A DNA stretch of 64,000 nt from Rickettsia rhipicephali str. 3-7-female6-CWPP. Its GTDB lineage: Bacteria; Pseudomonadota; Alphaproteobacteria; Rickettsiales; Rickettsiaceae. The position numbers were made by a program, and so were the translations under genes. The stretch is taken from the NCBI RefSeq assembly GCF_000284075.1, contig NC_017042.1, positions 1,116,001 through 1,180,000 on the forward strand. Direction: 5' to 3'. Below the pieces are notes generated by a model. It was not told the DNA's origin and did not search any database. It saw only the letters and a program-made list of their open reading frames with translations. Shown here one piece after another: positions 40,222 to 50,117 of the stretch. Position 1 is the first letter of the stretch. Each line of letters starts with the position of its first letter.

Positions 40222-40330
40222 AAGGTTGAGTAGTAGTATACGAAGGTCAATTTCAAAAAGAGCAAGGAGCGGAGCGTATACTTAATACGTGAGCACCGCA
40301 GAACTTGCTAGACGACGACGCCAATTTTTG
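40222..40330. repeat. GC-rich palindromic-type element between grxD and the esterase
   Basis: Contains GAGCAAGGAGCGGAGCGTAT and ACTTAATACGTGAGCACCGC, far richer in G+C than its surroundings, and ends three or so bases from the grxD stop. On the minus strand its core CTCACGTATTAAGTATACGC resembles part of the tmRNA intervening segment. Confidence 0.6.
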
Positions 40331-40334
40331 CAAT

Positions 40335-40658
40335 TCACCGAGTATACGCTTTCAACATCTTCTCAAGTTCCCCACTTTGATATAACTCTCTAGCAATATC
40401 ACACCCGCCGACTAATTCTCCGTTAATGTATAATTGTGGGAATGTCGGCCAGTCGCTAAATTTTTTTAAATCTTCACGTAATTCAGCATCAAAAAGTACA
40501 TTAATATCACGAAATTCTACACCTAATTTATTCAAAATAGCTACTACGGTTCCTGAAAATCCGCATGCAGGCGACTCTTTAGTACCTTTCATGAACAATA
40601 CTACTTTATTATTTTTTATTTCATTTTCTACAAATTTAAAATTTTTATTTTCTAGCAT
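40335..40658 (-). CDS. grxD: Monothiol glutaredoxin Grx4-type
   Basis: Binds and delivers Fe-S clusters with glutathione. 107 residues from the Met of MLENKNFKFVENEI. CGFS active site in SPACGFSGTVV, with the upstream VVLFMKGTK; later WPTFPQLYINGELVGGCDIA carries the TFPQ and GG-CD glutathione contacts. A longer open frame reaches 40751, but would overlap divergent nth; the Met at 40658 gives the family length. Confidence 0.93.
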   Translation of the reverse strand: MLENKNFKFVENEIKNNKVVLFMKGTKESPACGFSGTVVAILNKLGVEFRDINVLFDAELREDLKKFSDWPTFPQLYINGELVGGCDIARELYQSGELEKMLKAYTR

Positions 40659-40707
40659 TTTAAGACTCAATAATTTATCTTCTAAAATACACTTTCTATA
40701 GCAATAT

Positions 40708-41340
40708 ATGCAAGCACAAATAGTTAATAAAATTTTTGAGATTTTTAGCAAGAATAATCCAAATCCGAAAACCGAATTAATATATAGGAATGATTTTACC
40801 TTATTAGTAGCAGTAATATTATCTGCTCAAGCCACCGATATATTAGTCAATTTAGCAACTAAATCTTTATTTGAAACTTATGATACACCAGAAAAAATTT
40901 TAGAACTCGGCGAAGAAGGACTTAAAAAATATATAAAATCTATCGGACTATTTAACAACAAAGCAAAAAATATTATCGCATTATGTAAAATATTGATAAG
41001 CAATTATCAAGCTTCAGTACCGAATGATTTTAAGGAATTAATTAAACTACCGGGCGTTGGCAGAAAAACTGCTAATGTTGTACTAAATTGCTTATTCGGC
41101 ATGCCTACAATGGCAGTTGATACGCATGTCTTTAGAGTAGCCAAAAGGATCGGGCTTGCTAAAGGCGGTACTCCTGCAATAGTAGAAAAAGAGCTACTGC
41201 AGATTATCGATAAAAAATGGCTAACGCATGCCCATCACTGGCTAATTCTGCACGGCAGATATATATGCAAAGCTAGAAAACCCGACTGCGACATCTGCCC
41301 TATTAAAGAGTATTGCGATTATTATTTTAACCTTAAATAA
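40708..41340 (+). CDS. nth: Endonuclease III
   Basis: Base-excision repair glycosylase/AP lyase for oxidised pyrimidines. 210 residues. Helix-hairpin-helix [14 protein letters not shown] with the catalytic Lys, [14 protein letters not shown] with the catalytic Asp, and C-terminal 4Fe-4S ligands [17 protein letters not shown]. Divergent from grxD, sharing a spacer of 49 bases. Confidence 0.97.
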   Translation: MQAQIVNKIFEIFSKNNPNPKTELIYRNDFTLLVAVILSAQATDILVNLATKSLFETYDTPEKILELGEEGLKKYIKSIGLFNNKAKNIIALCKILISNYQASVPNDFKELIKLPGVGRKTANVVLNCLFGMPTMAVDTHVFRVAKRIGLAKGGTPAIVEKELLQIIDKKWLTHAHHWLILHGRYICKARKPDCDICPIKEYCDYYFNLK

Positions 41341-41355
41341 GAGTTATAGTAAATC

Positions 41356-42776
41356 TTATAAATTACCAATTATTTCTGAATAATATTCATGTTCTATAGA
41401 ATTAGGTTTAGGATCAAGCGTTGCTAATGTTTCTAAATGACAAGTAACGAACGGTGCACCTTTACCTTGCCCCATGAATAAAATAGATACAGCTGTTTGC
41501 AAAACCAAGCGAATTCTCCTTCCATTTGTGCACTAGTTAATTCATGTAATATATTACCGTTTTTATCATAAAGACTAAATAAATGTGTTGTCATGATCCT
41601 CAATAAGTTTTATAGGGGTTTGTTTATTATCTAATATTTTCTTGCTGATGTCCTATATATATTTTATCTAAAACTCCTTTTTTCTCATATTCTTTAAGAA
41701 TTATTTGTGTCATTTCCTTTACCGGTACAGTAATCATATATTCTTTTTTATTAGAATAAATATCTTTGGCACAGGCGGCAATAAAACTATGAAGTTTAAC
41801 TGCAAGATTTTTATGTTTTATAATAAAAGGTTTTTCTTGATATATTGGAAGTCTTGCTATACCAGAATGCGAAATAAAGCTTGCATTTTGAGAAGTCAGC
41901 ATGGTTATAAACATCTCTATAGATGAAGTATCAAACGAGTCACCTTTTTGTCATATTTTATTGGAAACAAAGGTTACATAATACATCGGTTAAGCCTTGA
42001 TCATGATAATCTAAACTAGCGGAAAAGGCATACTTCCCCTTATCAAAATTTTTTATCACCAGATCATTGCCTTGATAAGAACTTTGAAAGCTACTCTGCT
42101 TACCCAAAAAATCTTGCCAAGTAGACATATTCGCTCCGTTGACTTTTACCATATAAAAATGTAAATCATCTTCCTGTTTATAATGATGAATTTCTGAATT
42201 TACTTTTTGTATTTGTGTCTCTTGTAACTTTTTAGAAATACCCTGTAAATCAGAATATTGTTTTTATCTATTTTACTGAAATTATACTTAGAACCAAGCC
42301 GTAAAACTTACCCATACTGCATTTCAATTCCATCCGGGGTTTTAGCTTCTTTACATGCAGCTTTTATAAATTGACTTAACTGTTCTTCATCTTTAGTAAA
42401 ACTAAGAATTTTTTTAATAAAGCCTCTTTTTTCTGTAATCTGTCATATTAACATCAGTATAATTAGTAGTAATATTTATGCCTGTTTTTAATCTTAAATT
42501 AAAAATATCTTCCATATATCTATAGAAGGTATAAATTTCTATAGTTTGGGGCTCAAAAGATGAATTATCATTTAATTGCAAAATAAAATCATTTACTTCT
42601 TTCCAATTTTCATAAGTTGATATATCAAGAGAGATAATTTTATCCTTTACTATATCAGGATTTTGAAGAAAATTAAAAATCTCTTGTAAGCTTATTCCCT
42701 CTAAATTTGTACAATCTAAGACACCGTCTTTCATAGAAGATAGTGCTTCTTTCAATTGATCATTGATTTCTTTCAT
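41356..42776 (-). pseudogene. Long hypothetical gene in decay
   Basis: Starts ATG 42776 (MKEINDQLKEALSSMKDGVL) and runs to 42414. Successive frames then give KILSFTKDEEQLSQFIKAAC, LQGISKKLQETQIQKVNSEI, MVKVNGANMSTWQDFLGKQS, GKYAFSASLDYHDQGL, MFITMLTSQNASFISHSGIA, HLFSLYDKNGNILHELTSAQ and GKGAPFVTCHLETLATLDPK, ending at 41356. About 470 residues if repaired; six or more lesions. I do not recognise the family; no membrane span or signal is clear. Confidence 0.5.
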
Positions 42777-42912
42777 TTTATAAATCTTTTAAATATTAAT
42801 TCTTAAAGAAATACTAAGAAATTAATATTTTATCAACAAAATATCTTATGTAATTATAAAGATACGGCTAAGTGATGTGTACAAATACTTTAAATTTTAA
42901 TATATTTTCAAG

Positions 42913-42941
42913 TTGACAATTTTTTGCTTACTTCATAATAT
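42913..42941 (+). promoter_or_regulatory. Consensus-like promoter of the small lipoprotein gene
   Basis: TTGACA at 42913-42918, 17 bases, TAATAT at 42936-42941. The ATG follows 29 bases later. Confidence 0.7.
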
Positions 42942-42970
42942 CTAAACTCAATTTGATCAAGGTAAAATTT

Positions 42971-43147
42971 ATGCGTTCAGCACTTATAACTTCTATATTA
43001 GTAGCTGTAGCTTTCTTAACAAGTGCTTGTAATACAATGCAAGGTACAGGTCAAGATATGCAGGCAGCCGGTAAAAAACTTGAAGATTCGGCAGAAAGAA
43101 ATAAGCCTAAAAAAGATTGCGGCTGTCCTCACAGCTCAGCTAACTAA
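42971..43147 (+). CDS. Entericidin-like small lipoprotein
   Basis: 58 residues: signal MRSALITSILVAVAFLTSAC with lipobox LTSAC, so Cys20 would be lipidated, then NTMQGTGQDMQAAGKKLEDS, the entericidin A/B pattern, and a Cys-containing tail (KKDCGCPHSSAN) that is unusual for the family. The ATG at 42971 is chosen because it places the signal peptide at the very start. It has its own strong promoter and a hairpin terminator, so it is probably a well expressed single gene. Role in the envelope unknown. Confidence 0.8.
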   Translation: MRSALITSILVAVAFLTSACNTMQGTGQDMQAAGKKLEDSAERNKPKKDCGCPHSSAN

Positions 43148-43168
43148 ATATACTGTTTTTTATAATGG

Positions 43169-43220
43169 GTCGTCTGCTGATGCTTCATTTACTCGGAGTA
43201 TATATCGCAGACGACTTTTT
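43169..43220 (+). terminator. Terminator after the entericidin-like gene
   Basis: GTCGTCTGC at 43169-43177 pairs with GCAGACGAC at 43207-43215, followed by TTTTT. The long loop can fold further. The opposite strand could end the convergent Rpn gene. Confidence 0.75.
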
Positions 43221-44036
43221 ATTTGTCCGCCTTATCGATTCCTGCTTTTAGCTTTTCTATTTCTTTTTTTGAAAGTTTAGTATATTTAATTATTGTTTCT
43301 AGAGGCTCTTTATCAATTAGCATTTCTTTTGCTATTTCAATATTTCTTCTAGCTTCGCCTTCAGCTCTTCCTTCCTCTTTCATCTTTTTAAAAGCACTAG
43401 TTTCAATTCTAAGCCACTCTAAACGATTTTCATATTCCTCTCTTTCTGCATCATTTAAATTTATTACCTCAAGCACGGTTAATGCTTTTCTCAATACATC
43501 ATTATCCAATTCTTGTTTAACTTTCTTGACGACATCAGATAACTCCTCCTTAGGATTCTTAGCAAATTTATTAAGCTCTATCATATGTAACTCTATATCT
43601 TTAAAATATACTAAACCACTTTTTATTTCCTTTAACTGAAAAGAATTATGATACTTATCTGTATCTGTAATACTGGTAAAGTTAAGTATGTGTAGTATCC
43701 CTATTGTTTTATTTAATGCCGCATAATCTGATCCCTCTTTCAGTTGCTCCGTATACATTTTCGCCCAGTAATACAAAGCTCTTTTATCGTAATCTGCTGC
43801 ATCGGTTACTTGGATTTCGATATTATACCTTTTACTGCTTTCACTTTTGGCTTTTATATCAAGTATAGATAGTTTATCGGCTTTAAAATTCTTTGGATTA
43901 TACGGATTAAGTAATGTTACTTCTACAATCTGATCTTTCTCACTTACTATCGAATTAATAAGCGATATCAATAAATCTTTTCTTCTACTCAGATTTTTTT
44001 AAACGCTAAATCTACTCTTGGATTAACTTTTGACAT
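43219..44036 (-). pseudogene. Rpn/PD-(D/E)XK nuclease family protein, frameshifted near the start
   Basis: ATG 44036 reads MSKVNPRVDLAFKKI and then a stop; the rest is open from 43971 (SLINSIVSEKDQIVEVTLLN) to 43219. The PD-(D/E)XK core is visible as LSILDIKAKSESSKRYNIEI followed by QVTDAADYDKRALYYWAKMY. A Lys/Glu-rich tail (EGRAEGEARRNIEIAKEML) is typical. Rpn proteins are DNA endonucleases related to transposases. One deletion in the first 20 codons; a shortened product from an internal start is possible but would lack the first helix and likely the first acidic residue. Confidence 0.7.
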
Positions 44037-44111
44037 ATTATTATGTTACTGAATGTTATTTTCTCTTTATTTTAGCATATTCTGAGGTAAATATTCTACT
44101 ATAAATTTATA

Positions 44112-44957
44112 TTAAATCTTTTGCTTATTCACCAATCTATATATCTCTTTTTTACTATAAACATCTTTGAATTTGTCATAAACAAGTTCGGTAGTAGTTT
44201 TGCTACTTAAGTTTTTACTTAAGCAAAGTTCTATAAATTTTTCTAATTTTTTTTGTTGGTTTTGTTCCTGTATATTTCCTGAAATCAACAATACTATCTC
44301 ACCTTTTAAAATATTATTTTGATAGCACTCTATTATTTCATCTATATCCCCTGTTTTTATTTCTTGATACAGTTTAGTTAACTCACGAGCTACACATATT
44401 TCTCGGTTTCCTAGTATTTCCTTAGCTACCGATAAAGTATTTATCAAACGAGGAGCCGTTTCAAAAAAAATCAAAGTAGCCTTAAGATTTACTAGTGCAG
44501 AAAAAATCTTTTTCTTACTTTCTATAGTTTTAGGTAAAAACCCGTGAAATAAAAATCGATCAGTAGGAAGAGCCGATAAAGTTAGAGCAGTAACCGGTGC
44601 AGACACTCCCGGTACTACGTCTATATGACAATTAAGATTGCGTATATCTCTAACTAACTTATAGCCGGGATCGGAAATTAAAGGAGTCCCTGCATCAGAA
44701 ATTAAGCTTATTATATTGCCCGATTTTATTAAACTTATGATATTTTCTCTATCTTTCTCGTCACTATGATCATTATAAATTTGTAATTTTGTATGAATGT
44801 CATGTTTTGCTAGCAATTTTTGTGATATTCTAGTATCCTCGCATAAGATAATATCCGAATTTTTTAAAGTCGATATAGCACGAAGCGTTATATCTTCAAA
44901 ATTACCGATCGGTGTTGAAACAATATATAATCCCGGTTTGGAAAGATATCTAATCAT
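44112..44957 (-). CDS. rsmI: 16S rRNA (cytidine-1402-2'-O)-methyltransferase
   Basis: 281 residues. LYIVSTPIGNFEDITLRAIS at the N-terminus, CEDTRISQKLL, LISDAGTPLISDPGYKLV and VPGVSAPVTALTLSALPTDR are the family blocks (tetrapyrrole methylase fold). Its start is 24 bases from the divergent LpoA-like gene, the same order (rsmI beside lpoA/yraM) as in many Proteobacteria. Confidence 0.95.
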   Translation of the reverse strand: MIRYLSKPGLYIVSTPIGNFEDITLRAISTLKNSDIILCEDTRISQKLLAKHDIHTKLQIYNDHSDEKDRENIISLIKSGNIISLISDAGTPLISDPGYKLVRDIRNLNCHIDVVPGVSAPVTALTLSALPTDRFLFHGFLPKTIESKKKIFSALVNLKATLIFFETAPRLINTLSVAKEILGNREICVARELTKLYQEIKTGDIDEIIECYQNNILKGEIVLLISGNIQEQNQQKKLEKFIELCLSKNLSSKTTTELVYDKFKDVYSKKEIYRLVNKQKI

Positions 44958-44981
44958 AGTTTTTTAATTTTAAGTAACATT

Positions 44982-46100
44982 ATGGCTAGTATAAAACATA
45001 AACTACGAATCGTTCTATCATTTTTTTGCTTGATATATTTAACGTCCTGTCAAACTCCTAAAGAAGCACCTATAAGTTTTCCTAAAAAAGCACAAAAAGA
45101 AATTGAGATTGCAATTTTAATGCCAAATCAGGGTCCTGATAGTATTGTCGGGAAACAATATAAAGATTTAATTAAAATGGGACTTAACGACGGAATCAAA
45201 TCTTACATACATGTTACTTCTTACGACGGTTCAGACGAAAAAAACGTTTTAGCCGCTATGGATAAAATAGTAGCACGTAAAACTAAGATTATTTTAGGTC
45301 CTCTATATTCTAACTTTACCTCTCTAATAGCCGAAAAAGCCAAGGCCAATGATATTATTATAATAACTATGTCAAATAATCCGGCTCTTGCAGAAGATAA
45401 ATTATTTGTATTCGGTCATGCACCTTTAAAACAACTGATACGTATCATTAATTATTACGCAAGTAACGACCATAAAGATTTTATGGCATTATTACCTAAA
45501 GGGAAGCATTCGCAAACTATTAGTCAAGTAATGCAAAATATATTGATTCAGAACAATGCATCATTATCACACACTGAATTTTATGAGGATAATCCTGAAT
45601 CTATAGCAAAAGCCGCAAGAAATATTTCAGACAATACCGATATTATAAATGAACGTAGCGACACGACAAAACCGGTTATTTATCTATCAGACGATCCAAA
45701 AAATTTAAACCTACTCGCTGATAGTATTCGTAAATATAATTTAGATAAAAAGGCTATTTTAATCGGTGATAATCGTATTGATATCGATTACCCTGAAAAT
45801 ATCGATATTAGCTTTACCGGCTCTTTAAATTTACTCAATAGCAACGTTCCGGATAGGGCAAAAGACTTAGGTATTAACCATATAGGCTTCATGCATCTTC
45901 TTTCTTATGATTTAGGACGTATGACTGCAAACTATATAGGCAATGAATTTGCATCTGAAAGGTTTTTAAATAGAATGAACAGTAGACAACCTTATATAGG
46001 TTTATCCGGTAATATTCATTTCATCGATGGAGTAGCTCAGAGACGATATGATATTATTAGGAAAGAGAATGGGATATATTCTACTGTTTCAGGAAATTAG
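44982..46100 (+). CDS. LpoA/YraM-like lipoprotein, penicillin-binding-protein activator family
   Basis: 372 residues. Lipoprotein signal with LIYLTSCQTPK (Cys near residue 23), then a periplasmic-binding-protein-like fold: IEIAILMPNQGPDSIVGKQY, IILGPLYSNFTSLIAEKAKA, IITMSNNPALAEDKLFVFGH. This is the C-terminal LppC-type domain of LpoA without its TPR part, as usual in Alphaproteobacteria. In E. coli LpoA activates PBP1A; here that role is an inference. Divergent to rsmI. Confidence 0.85.
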   Translation: MASIKHKLRIVLSFFCLIYLTSCQTPKEAPISFPKKAQKEIEIAILMPNQGPDSIVGKQYKDLIKMGLNDGIKSYIHVTSYDGSDEKNVLAAMDKIVARKTKIILGPLYSNFTSLIAEKAKANDIIIITMSNNPALAEDKLFVFGHAPLKQLIRIINYYASNDHKDFMALLPKGKHSQTISQVMQNILIQNNASLSHTEFYEDNPESIAKAARNISDNTDIINERSDTTKPVIYLSDDPKNLNLLADSIRKYNLDKKAILIGDNRIDIDYPENIDISFTGSLNLLNSNVPDRAKDLGINHIGFMHLLSYDLGRMTANYIGNEFASERFLNRMNSRQPYIGLSGNIHFIDGVAQRRYDIIRKENGIYSTVSGN

Positions 46101-46158
46101 GGAGTTGTTGTATCTTGGTCACTCAATGGCCTGACCATGTGTTGTACGAACGTTCAGG

Positions 46159-46190
46159 ATGTCATTCCTGCGAAAGCGGGAATGACATTG
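46159..46190. repeat. GTCATTCCTGCGAAAGCGGGAATGAC palindrome
   Basis: Member of the dispersed family; more CCACGGGATGA-type sequence follows at 46225-46240. Lies between the LpoA-like gene and tatA. Confidence 0.75.
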
Positions 46191-46259
46191 AGTAGGTTTT
46201 TCAAGCCATGCAACAAGGCTGGTCAAGCCACGGGATGATAAAGGGACACTAAAAATTAA

Positions 46260-46421
46260 TTATTTATTTTTATCATTATCACTACCGTCGCCTTTCATGC
46301 CGTCTTTAAAAGCTTTAAGACCTTTAGCAAGATCGGACATGACTTGCGGTAATTTGCCGGCACCGAATAATACAAAAATAATTAATAAAACTATTAATAA
46401 ATGGCTAACGCTCATTCCCAT
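46260..46421 (-). CDS. tatA: Twin-arginine translocase subunit TatA
   Basis: 53 residues, read directly: [20 protein letters not shown] then [20 protein letters not shown] and a charged tail. The single membrane span, the FGAGKLP hinge and the amphipathic helix with [10 protein letters not shown] define TatA, which forms the pore for folded proteins. A little short for TatA (usual 60-90). No tatB or tatC lies nearby. It converges with the LpoA-like gene and is divergent from pgpA. Confidence 0.93.
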   Translation of the reverse strand: MGMSVSHLLIVLLIIFVLFGAGKLPQVMSDLAKGLKAFKDGMKGDGSDNDKNK

Positions 46422-46498
46422 GATATTTTTGCTGTATAAGTTAAAATTTAATTATATAAGATATTATAGCTCTAATCTAGGATAAAATAATTAAAGAA

Positions 46499-47098
46499 AT
46501 GTTTACTAAAAAACAATTTTCAGAATTTTTTGCTACTTTTTTTTATATCGGGAAAATAAAATACTGCCCAGGCACTTTTGGATCGATTACTGCTTTCCCT
46601 CTAACTTATTTCTTAATATATTTTATTGTTAATAACAAAATAATCATTCCTTTCTTAAGTCTTACTCTCGGTGAAGCTCAACTTGTCAGTATATTTATTA
46701 TAAGCTTTAGCCTATGTTTGATACTCTTAATACTCGGCACTTATTTTACTAAAATATATTTAAATCATACAAATTCAGAAGACCCTAAAGAAGTGGTAAT
46801 TGATGAAGTAGTAGGGCAAATGCTAACTATCGTTTTAGTATTTTTTTCCGCTTTATTTGCTAATGAATCGTATTTAATTAAATATTTTAGTCCGCTAACA
46901 ATAAATATTATATTACTTTTCGTATTACCTTTTTGTCTATTCCGATTTTTTGATATAGTAAAGCCCTGGCCTATTAATTGGTTGGACAAAAATATTAAGG
47001 GCAGTATCGGCGTTATGCTTGATGATTTGCTAGCCGCAATGTTTGCTGCGGTAACTCAATACGCAATTATATTTGTGTTAATAGATATTCGACAATAG
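46499..47098 (+). CDS. pgpA: Phosphatidylglycerophosphatase A
   Basis: Removes phosphate from phosphatidylglycerophosphate to make phosphatidylglycerol. 199 residues with three to four membrane spans. Motifs: GKIKYCPGTFGSITAFPLTY, KEVVIDEVVGQMLTI, FRFFDIVKPWPINWLDKNIK, GSIGVMLDDLLAAMFAA. These hold the acidic catalytic residues. Complete. Confidence 0.93.
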   Translation: MFTKKQFSEFFATFFYIGKIKYCPGTFGSITAFPLTYFLIYFIVNNKIIIPFLSLTLGEAQLVSIFIISFSLCLILLILGTYFTKIYLNHTNSEDPKEVVIDEVVGQMLTIVLVFFSALFANESYLIKYFSPLTINIILLFVLPFCLFRFFDIVKPWPINWLDKNIKGSIGVMLDDLLAAMFAAVTQYAIIFVLIDIRQ

Positions 47099-47119
47099 AT
47101 TTGCTATAAAAAAAGATCA

Positions 47120-47148
47120 TTGACTAATTTCTAATATAATAATATAAT
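47120..47148 (+). promoter_or_regulatory. Promoter of rplU-rpmA
   Basis: TTGACT at 47120-47125, 17 bases, TATAAT at 47143-47148, 38 bases before the rplU ATG; a near-consensus housekeeping promoter. Confidence 0.75.
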
Positions 47149-47186
47149 ACGACAAATATTTATAAATTTTTAAAGAGATAGTTTTC

Positions 47187-47504
47187 ATGTTCGCAGTTAT
47201 AAAAGCAGGTGGAAAACAATATAAAGTAGACAGAAATAGTATTATTAAAGTCGAAAAAATTGATGGAGAACTTGGCTCTAAAATTCAGTTTGATCAAATT
47301 TTAATGATTGGCGAATACTCAAAGCCTTCTTTTATTGGGACTCCAATAGTTAAAGGGGCTGTCGTTACGGCTGAAATTACTAACCAACTTAAAGATAATA
47401 AAATTATAGTCTTTAAGAAAAAGCGTAGAAAAAATTATCGTCGTAAAGCCGGTCATCGTCAAGAATTGACGGAATTAAAAATATTAGATATTACCAAACA
47501 ATAA
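47187..47504 (+). CDS. rplU: Ribosomal protein bL21
   Basis: 105 residues of the large-subunit protein L21. MFAVIKAGGKQYKV at the start and KKKRRKNYRRKAGHRQELTE near the end are the family signatures. AAGAGATAG-like ribosome binding sequence precedes the ATG. Followed 24 bases later by rpmA, the usual pair. Confidence 0.98.
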   Translation: MFAVIKAGGKQYKVDRNSIIKVEKIDGELGSKIQFDQILMIGEYSKPSFIGTPIVKGAVVTAEITNQLKDNKIIVFKKKRRKNYRRKAGHRQELTELKILDITKQ

Positions 47505-47528
47505 TAATAACTTAAAAGGAATTATAAA

Positions 47529-47792
47529 ATGGCAACCAAAAAAGCCGGTGGTAGTTCTAGGAACGGAAGGGACTCGGCCGGTCGAAGGCTGGGAGTTAAG
47601 AAAGCCGATGGACAATATGTAATACCCGGTAATATTATAGTTAGACAACGCGGCACAAAAATTCATCCTGGAACGAATGTAGGGCTTGGTAAAGATCATA
47701 CAATATTTGCTTTGATAGAAGGTAAAGTAGAATTTTTAACTAAGCGAAATCATAAAATCGTGAACGTTAAAGAAATTGCCAGTACTTATTAA
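47529..47792 (+). CDS. rpmA: Ribosomal protein bL27
   Basis: 87 residues. [20 protein letters not shown], then [20 protein letters not shown] and [18 protein letters not shown] match L27, whose N-terminus reaches the peptidyl-transferase centre. AAAAGGA precedes the ATG as ribosome-binding site. The obg gene that often follows is absent; a repeat and lysC follow instead. Confidence 0.98.
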   Translation: MATKKAGGSSRNGRDSAGRRLGVKKADGQYVIPGNIIVRQRGTKIHPGTNVGLGKDHTIFALIEGKVEFLTKRNHKIVNVKEIASTY

Positions 47793-47876
47793 GTATTACG
47801 GTTTGATCTACTAGTGTTACGTGGAACGAAAAATGCTTTTTATGGCATTGTTGCGTTGATTGGTAAAATCCACTTT

Positions 47877-47975
47877 GTCACCCCGTGGCTTGACTACAGG
47901 GTCCATAAAAACAATTTAAAGTACTAATATTATTAGTATTTTAAGCTGGATCCTGTGATCAAGTCACGAGATGAC
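47877..47975. repeat. GTCACCCCGTGGCTTGAC...GTCACGAGATGAC repeat
   Basis: Diverged long palindrome of the GTCATCCCGTGG family with a 30-base AT core (TACTAATATTATTAGTA, itself palindromic), between rpmA and lysC. Confidence 0.8.
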
Positions 47976-48076
47976 AATTGAAAACCGTTCCACATAATAA
48001 TGTCTGTAAGTGAGCTAGATGACAACAGGCGGAAATTAATTATATAACATAATATTCTATTAGGCTTTCTTTACTT

Positions 48077-49282
48077 ATGGCCTTAATAATTCAAAAGTTT
48101 GGTGGCACTTCCGTTGCAAATATTGATAGAATCAAAAAAATCGTTCCTATCATCAAAACCGAAATAGCTAAAAATAACCAAGTAATTGTAGTAGTTTCGG
48201 CTATGGCAGGTGTTACTAATCAACTTGTCACATTGTGTAATGAAGTATCAAGCCTTAACAACATTTCTCAATTTGCAGAATATGATGTAGCACTTTCTAG
48301 CGGTGAAATAGTCACTGCTTCATTACTAGCGCTCGCTCTTCAAGAAGAAGACATAAAGGCGCGATCATTTCTAGCTTGGCAATTACCGATGCTCACCGAT
48401 CATAATCATAGTAAAGCTTTAGTAGAATCAATTACTACAGATTTACTAGAAAAATATTTACAGTTAAATACCGTCCCTATAATAGCCGGTTTTCAAGGAA
48501 TTAACAAATCCAATAGGTTAACTACTTTGGGCAGAGGAGGATCTGATACTACTGCCGCCTTAATCGCTGCAGCTATGAAAGCCGATAGATGTGATATCTA
48601 TACCGATGTAGAGGGAATATTTACTGCTGATCCAAGAATTATTCCAAATGCCAAGAAGATAAAAGAAATAGATTTTTTAGAAATGTTAGAACTAGCATCA
48701 AGTGGAGCAAAAGTACTACACCCTAGAGCCGGAGAGTTAGTAATGCGGTATAAAATAGATATGCGTGTTCTGTCAACATTTTCACCGGATACAGAAGGTA
48801 CGTTAATCACTTCAAAGGATAAAAATATGGAGAATGGGATTATTAACAGCATTACTTCTAATAAAAATTTATTAAAAATATCTGTAAAGAGCATTTCTTT
48901 AAGTTTTTTGCAAGTTGCAAATATGATTACACAAAATAATAATCATATTGAGTTTATGCAAGAGACAAAAAATAATGAAGAATATAGTTTTATTACAAAT
49001 TTAACCGATAAAAATAATTTACAAGCTTTACTGACTAATTTAAAAGATGATAAGCAGATACAAGATTTTACTTTTGATACCGAAATTGCTACAATCTCTC
49101 TTATTGGTTATGGGATTAAAAATGATTGTAAATTACTTGAAACGATATTATCAAAGTTAACGAAAGATAATATAAATGTTAACATGATACAATTATCAGA
49201 AGTTAAAATTACCTTATTCATAAATGATCAAGATGCAGAAAAAACAATTTTTAATTTATATAATCTTTTTAAAATATCTTAG
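48077..49282 (+). CDS. lysC: Aspartokinase
   Basis: Phosphorylates aspartate, the entry to diaminopimelate needed for peptidoglycan. 401 residues. Kinase domain with [54 protein letters not shown] and [17 protein letters not shown]; two ACT domains follow (about 255-400) for feedback control, though they are weakly conserved here. Complete. No other lysine/DAP gene is adjacent. Confidence 0.94.
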   Translation: MALIIQKFGGTSVANIDRIKKIVPIIKTEIAKNNQVIVVVSAMAGVTNQLVTLCNEVSSLNNISQFAEYDVALSSGEIVTASLLALALQEEDIKARSFLAWQLPMLTDHNHSKALVESITTDLLEKYLQLNTVPIIAGFQGINKSNRLTTLGRGGSDTTAALIAAAMKADRCDIYTDVEGIFTADPRIIPNAKKIKEIDFLEMLELASSGAKVLHPRAGELVMRYKIDMRVLSTFSPDTEGTLITSKDKNMENGIINSITSNKNLLKISVKSISLSFLQVANMITQNNNHIEFMQETKNNEEYSFITNLTDKNNLQALLTNLKDDKQIQDFTFDTEIATISLIGYGIKNDCKLLETILSKLTKDNINVNMIQLSEVKITLFINDQDAEKTIFNLYNLFKIS

Positions 49283-49565
49283 ATTCTGCACCTGAAATTT
49301 AATTTATAGTACAAGAAGTGAAAAAGACATGGTTCCTACTACAGAAAAATTTTATAATTTGTGACCAAAAAAGTTAAAATAGATTAATTTAAATTTCATA
49401 TATAAGACCTAAATACTTAATTCAATAGCTTAAATTTATTATTTTCATTATAATTATCTTCTATTTACTATTTATTAGTTATATATTAATAAATAAGTCT
49501 AAGAGACTATCTATGAAGTTATTTTAACTCTCAATTTTTAGGAGTAAATTTTACAGGAAAAAATA
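49283..49565. other. AT-rich spacer
   Basis: About 280 bases before the HTH gene with nothing recognisable except a likely ribosome-binding AGGAG at 49541. Confidence 0.4.
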
Positions 49566-50060
49566 ATGAGCGAAGATATAAGGTCAAAAGAAAGATTTAA
49601 TCAGATTAACGATATATCAGAAACAAATAAAGATGGTCCAGAAGAAATTAGAAATAATTTTAAAAAATTTGTACTGAATATATTAGAAACAGACAATATA
49701 ACCCCGTATAAGTTAAGTGAAAAAACAGGTACTCATGAAACAGCGTGGAAAAATTTTCTAGATGGTCGTACAAAAATGCCTGATATGGGAGCAATTGTTG
49801 CTCTTGCAGATTATAAAAATGTTCCACTAGATGAAGTAATAGGCAGAGATATAAATAAAACAAAAAAGATAACGGTAGAAACAAAACAAACTCCGAAAAT
49901 ATCGGCATCTATAGCTAAACTACCAAAAGATATGCTTCAAGAAGCCATGTTGATAGGAGAAAAAACTAGAGGATTTATTCATAAACCCACAAATAAAGAG
50001 ACAAAATCTTTTGCTGAACAAGTTAAAAGCTCTAATAAACCGAAAGGAAGGTCTATCTAA
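49566..50060 (+). CDS. HTH (XRE/Cro-like) DNA-binding protein
   Basis: 164 residues. A helix-turn-helix segment lies at about residues 37-85: NFKKFVLNILETDNITPYKL, SEKTGTHETAWKNFLDGRTK, MPDMGAIVALADYKNVPLDE. The rest is charged and low in complexity, ending NKPKGRSI. Probably a transcription regulator or phage-derived repressor; the target is unknown. It stands alone before a broken membrane protein gene. TAGGAG lies about 24 bases upstream of the ATG, with no better ribosome-binding site close by. Confidence 0.6.
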   Translation: MSEDIRSKERFNQINDISETNKDGPEEIRNNFKKFVLNILETDNITPYKLSEKTGTHETAWKNFLDGRTKMPDMGAIVALADYKNVPLDEVIGRDINKTKKITVETKQTPKISASIAKLPKDMLQEAMLIGEKTRGFIHKPTNKETKSFAEQVKSSNKPKGRSI

Positions 50061-50117
50061 ATAAAAATATGTTTTTCAATATTGATCCTAATATAAAACC
50101 TTACTTGATATTCTAAA

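Noticed and set aside
43223-43639. Plus-strand 138-residue frame
   Set aside because: Antisense of the Rpn-family gene; Ser/Leu/Phe-rich shadow.
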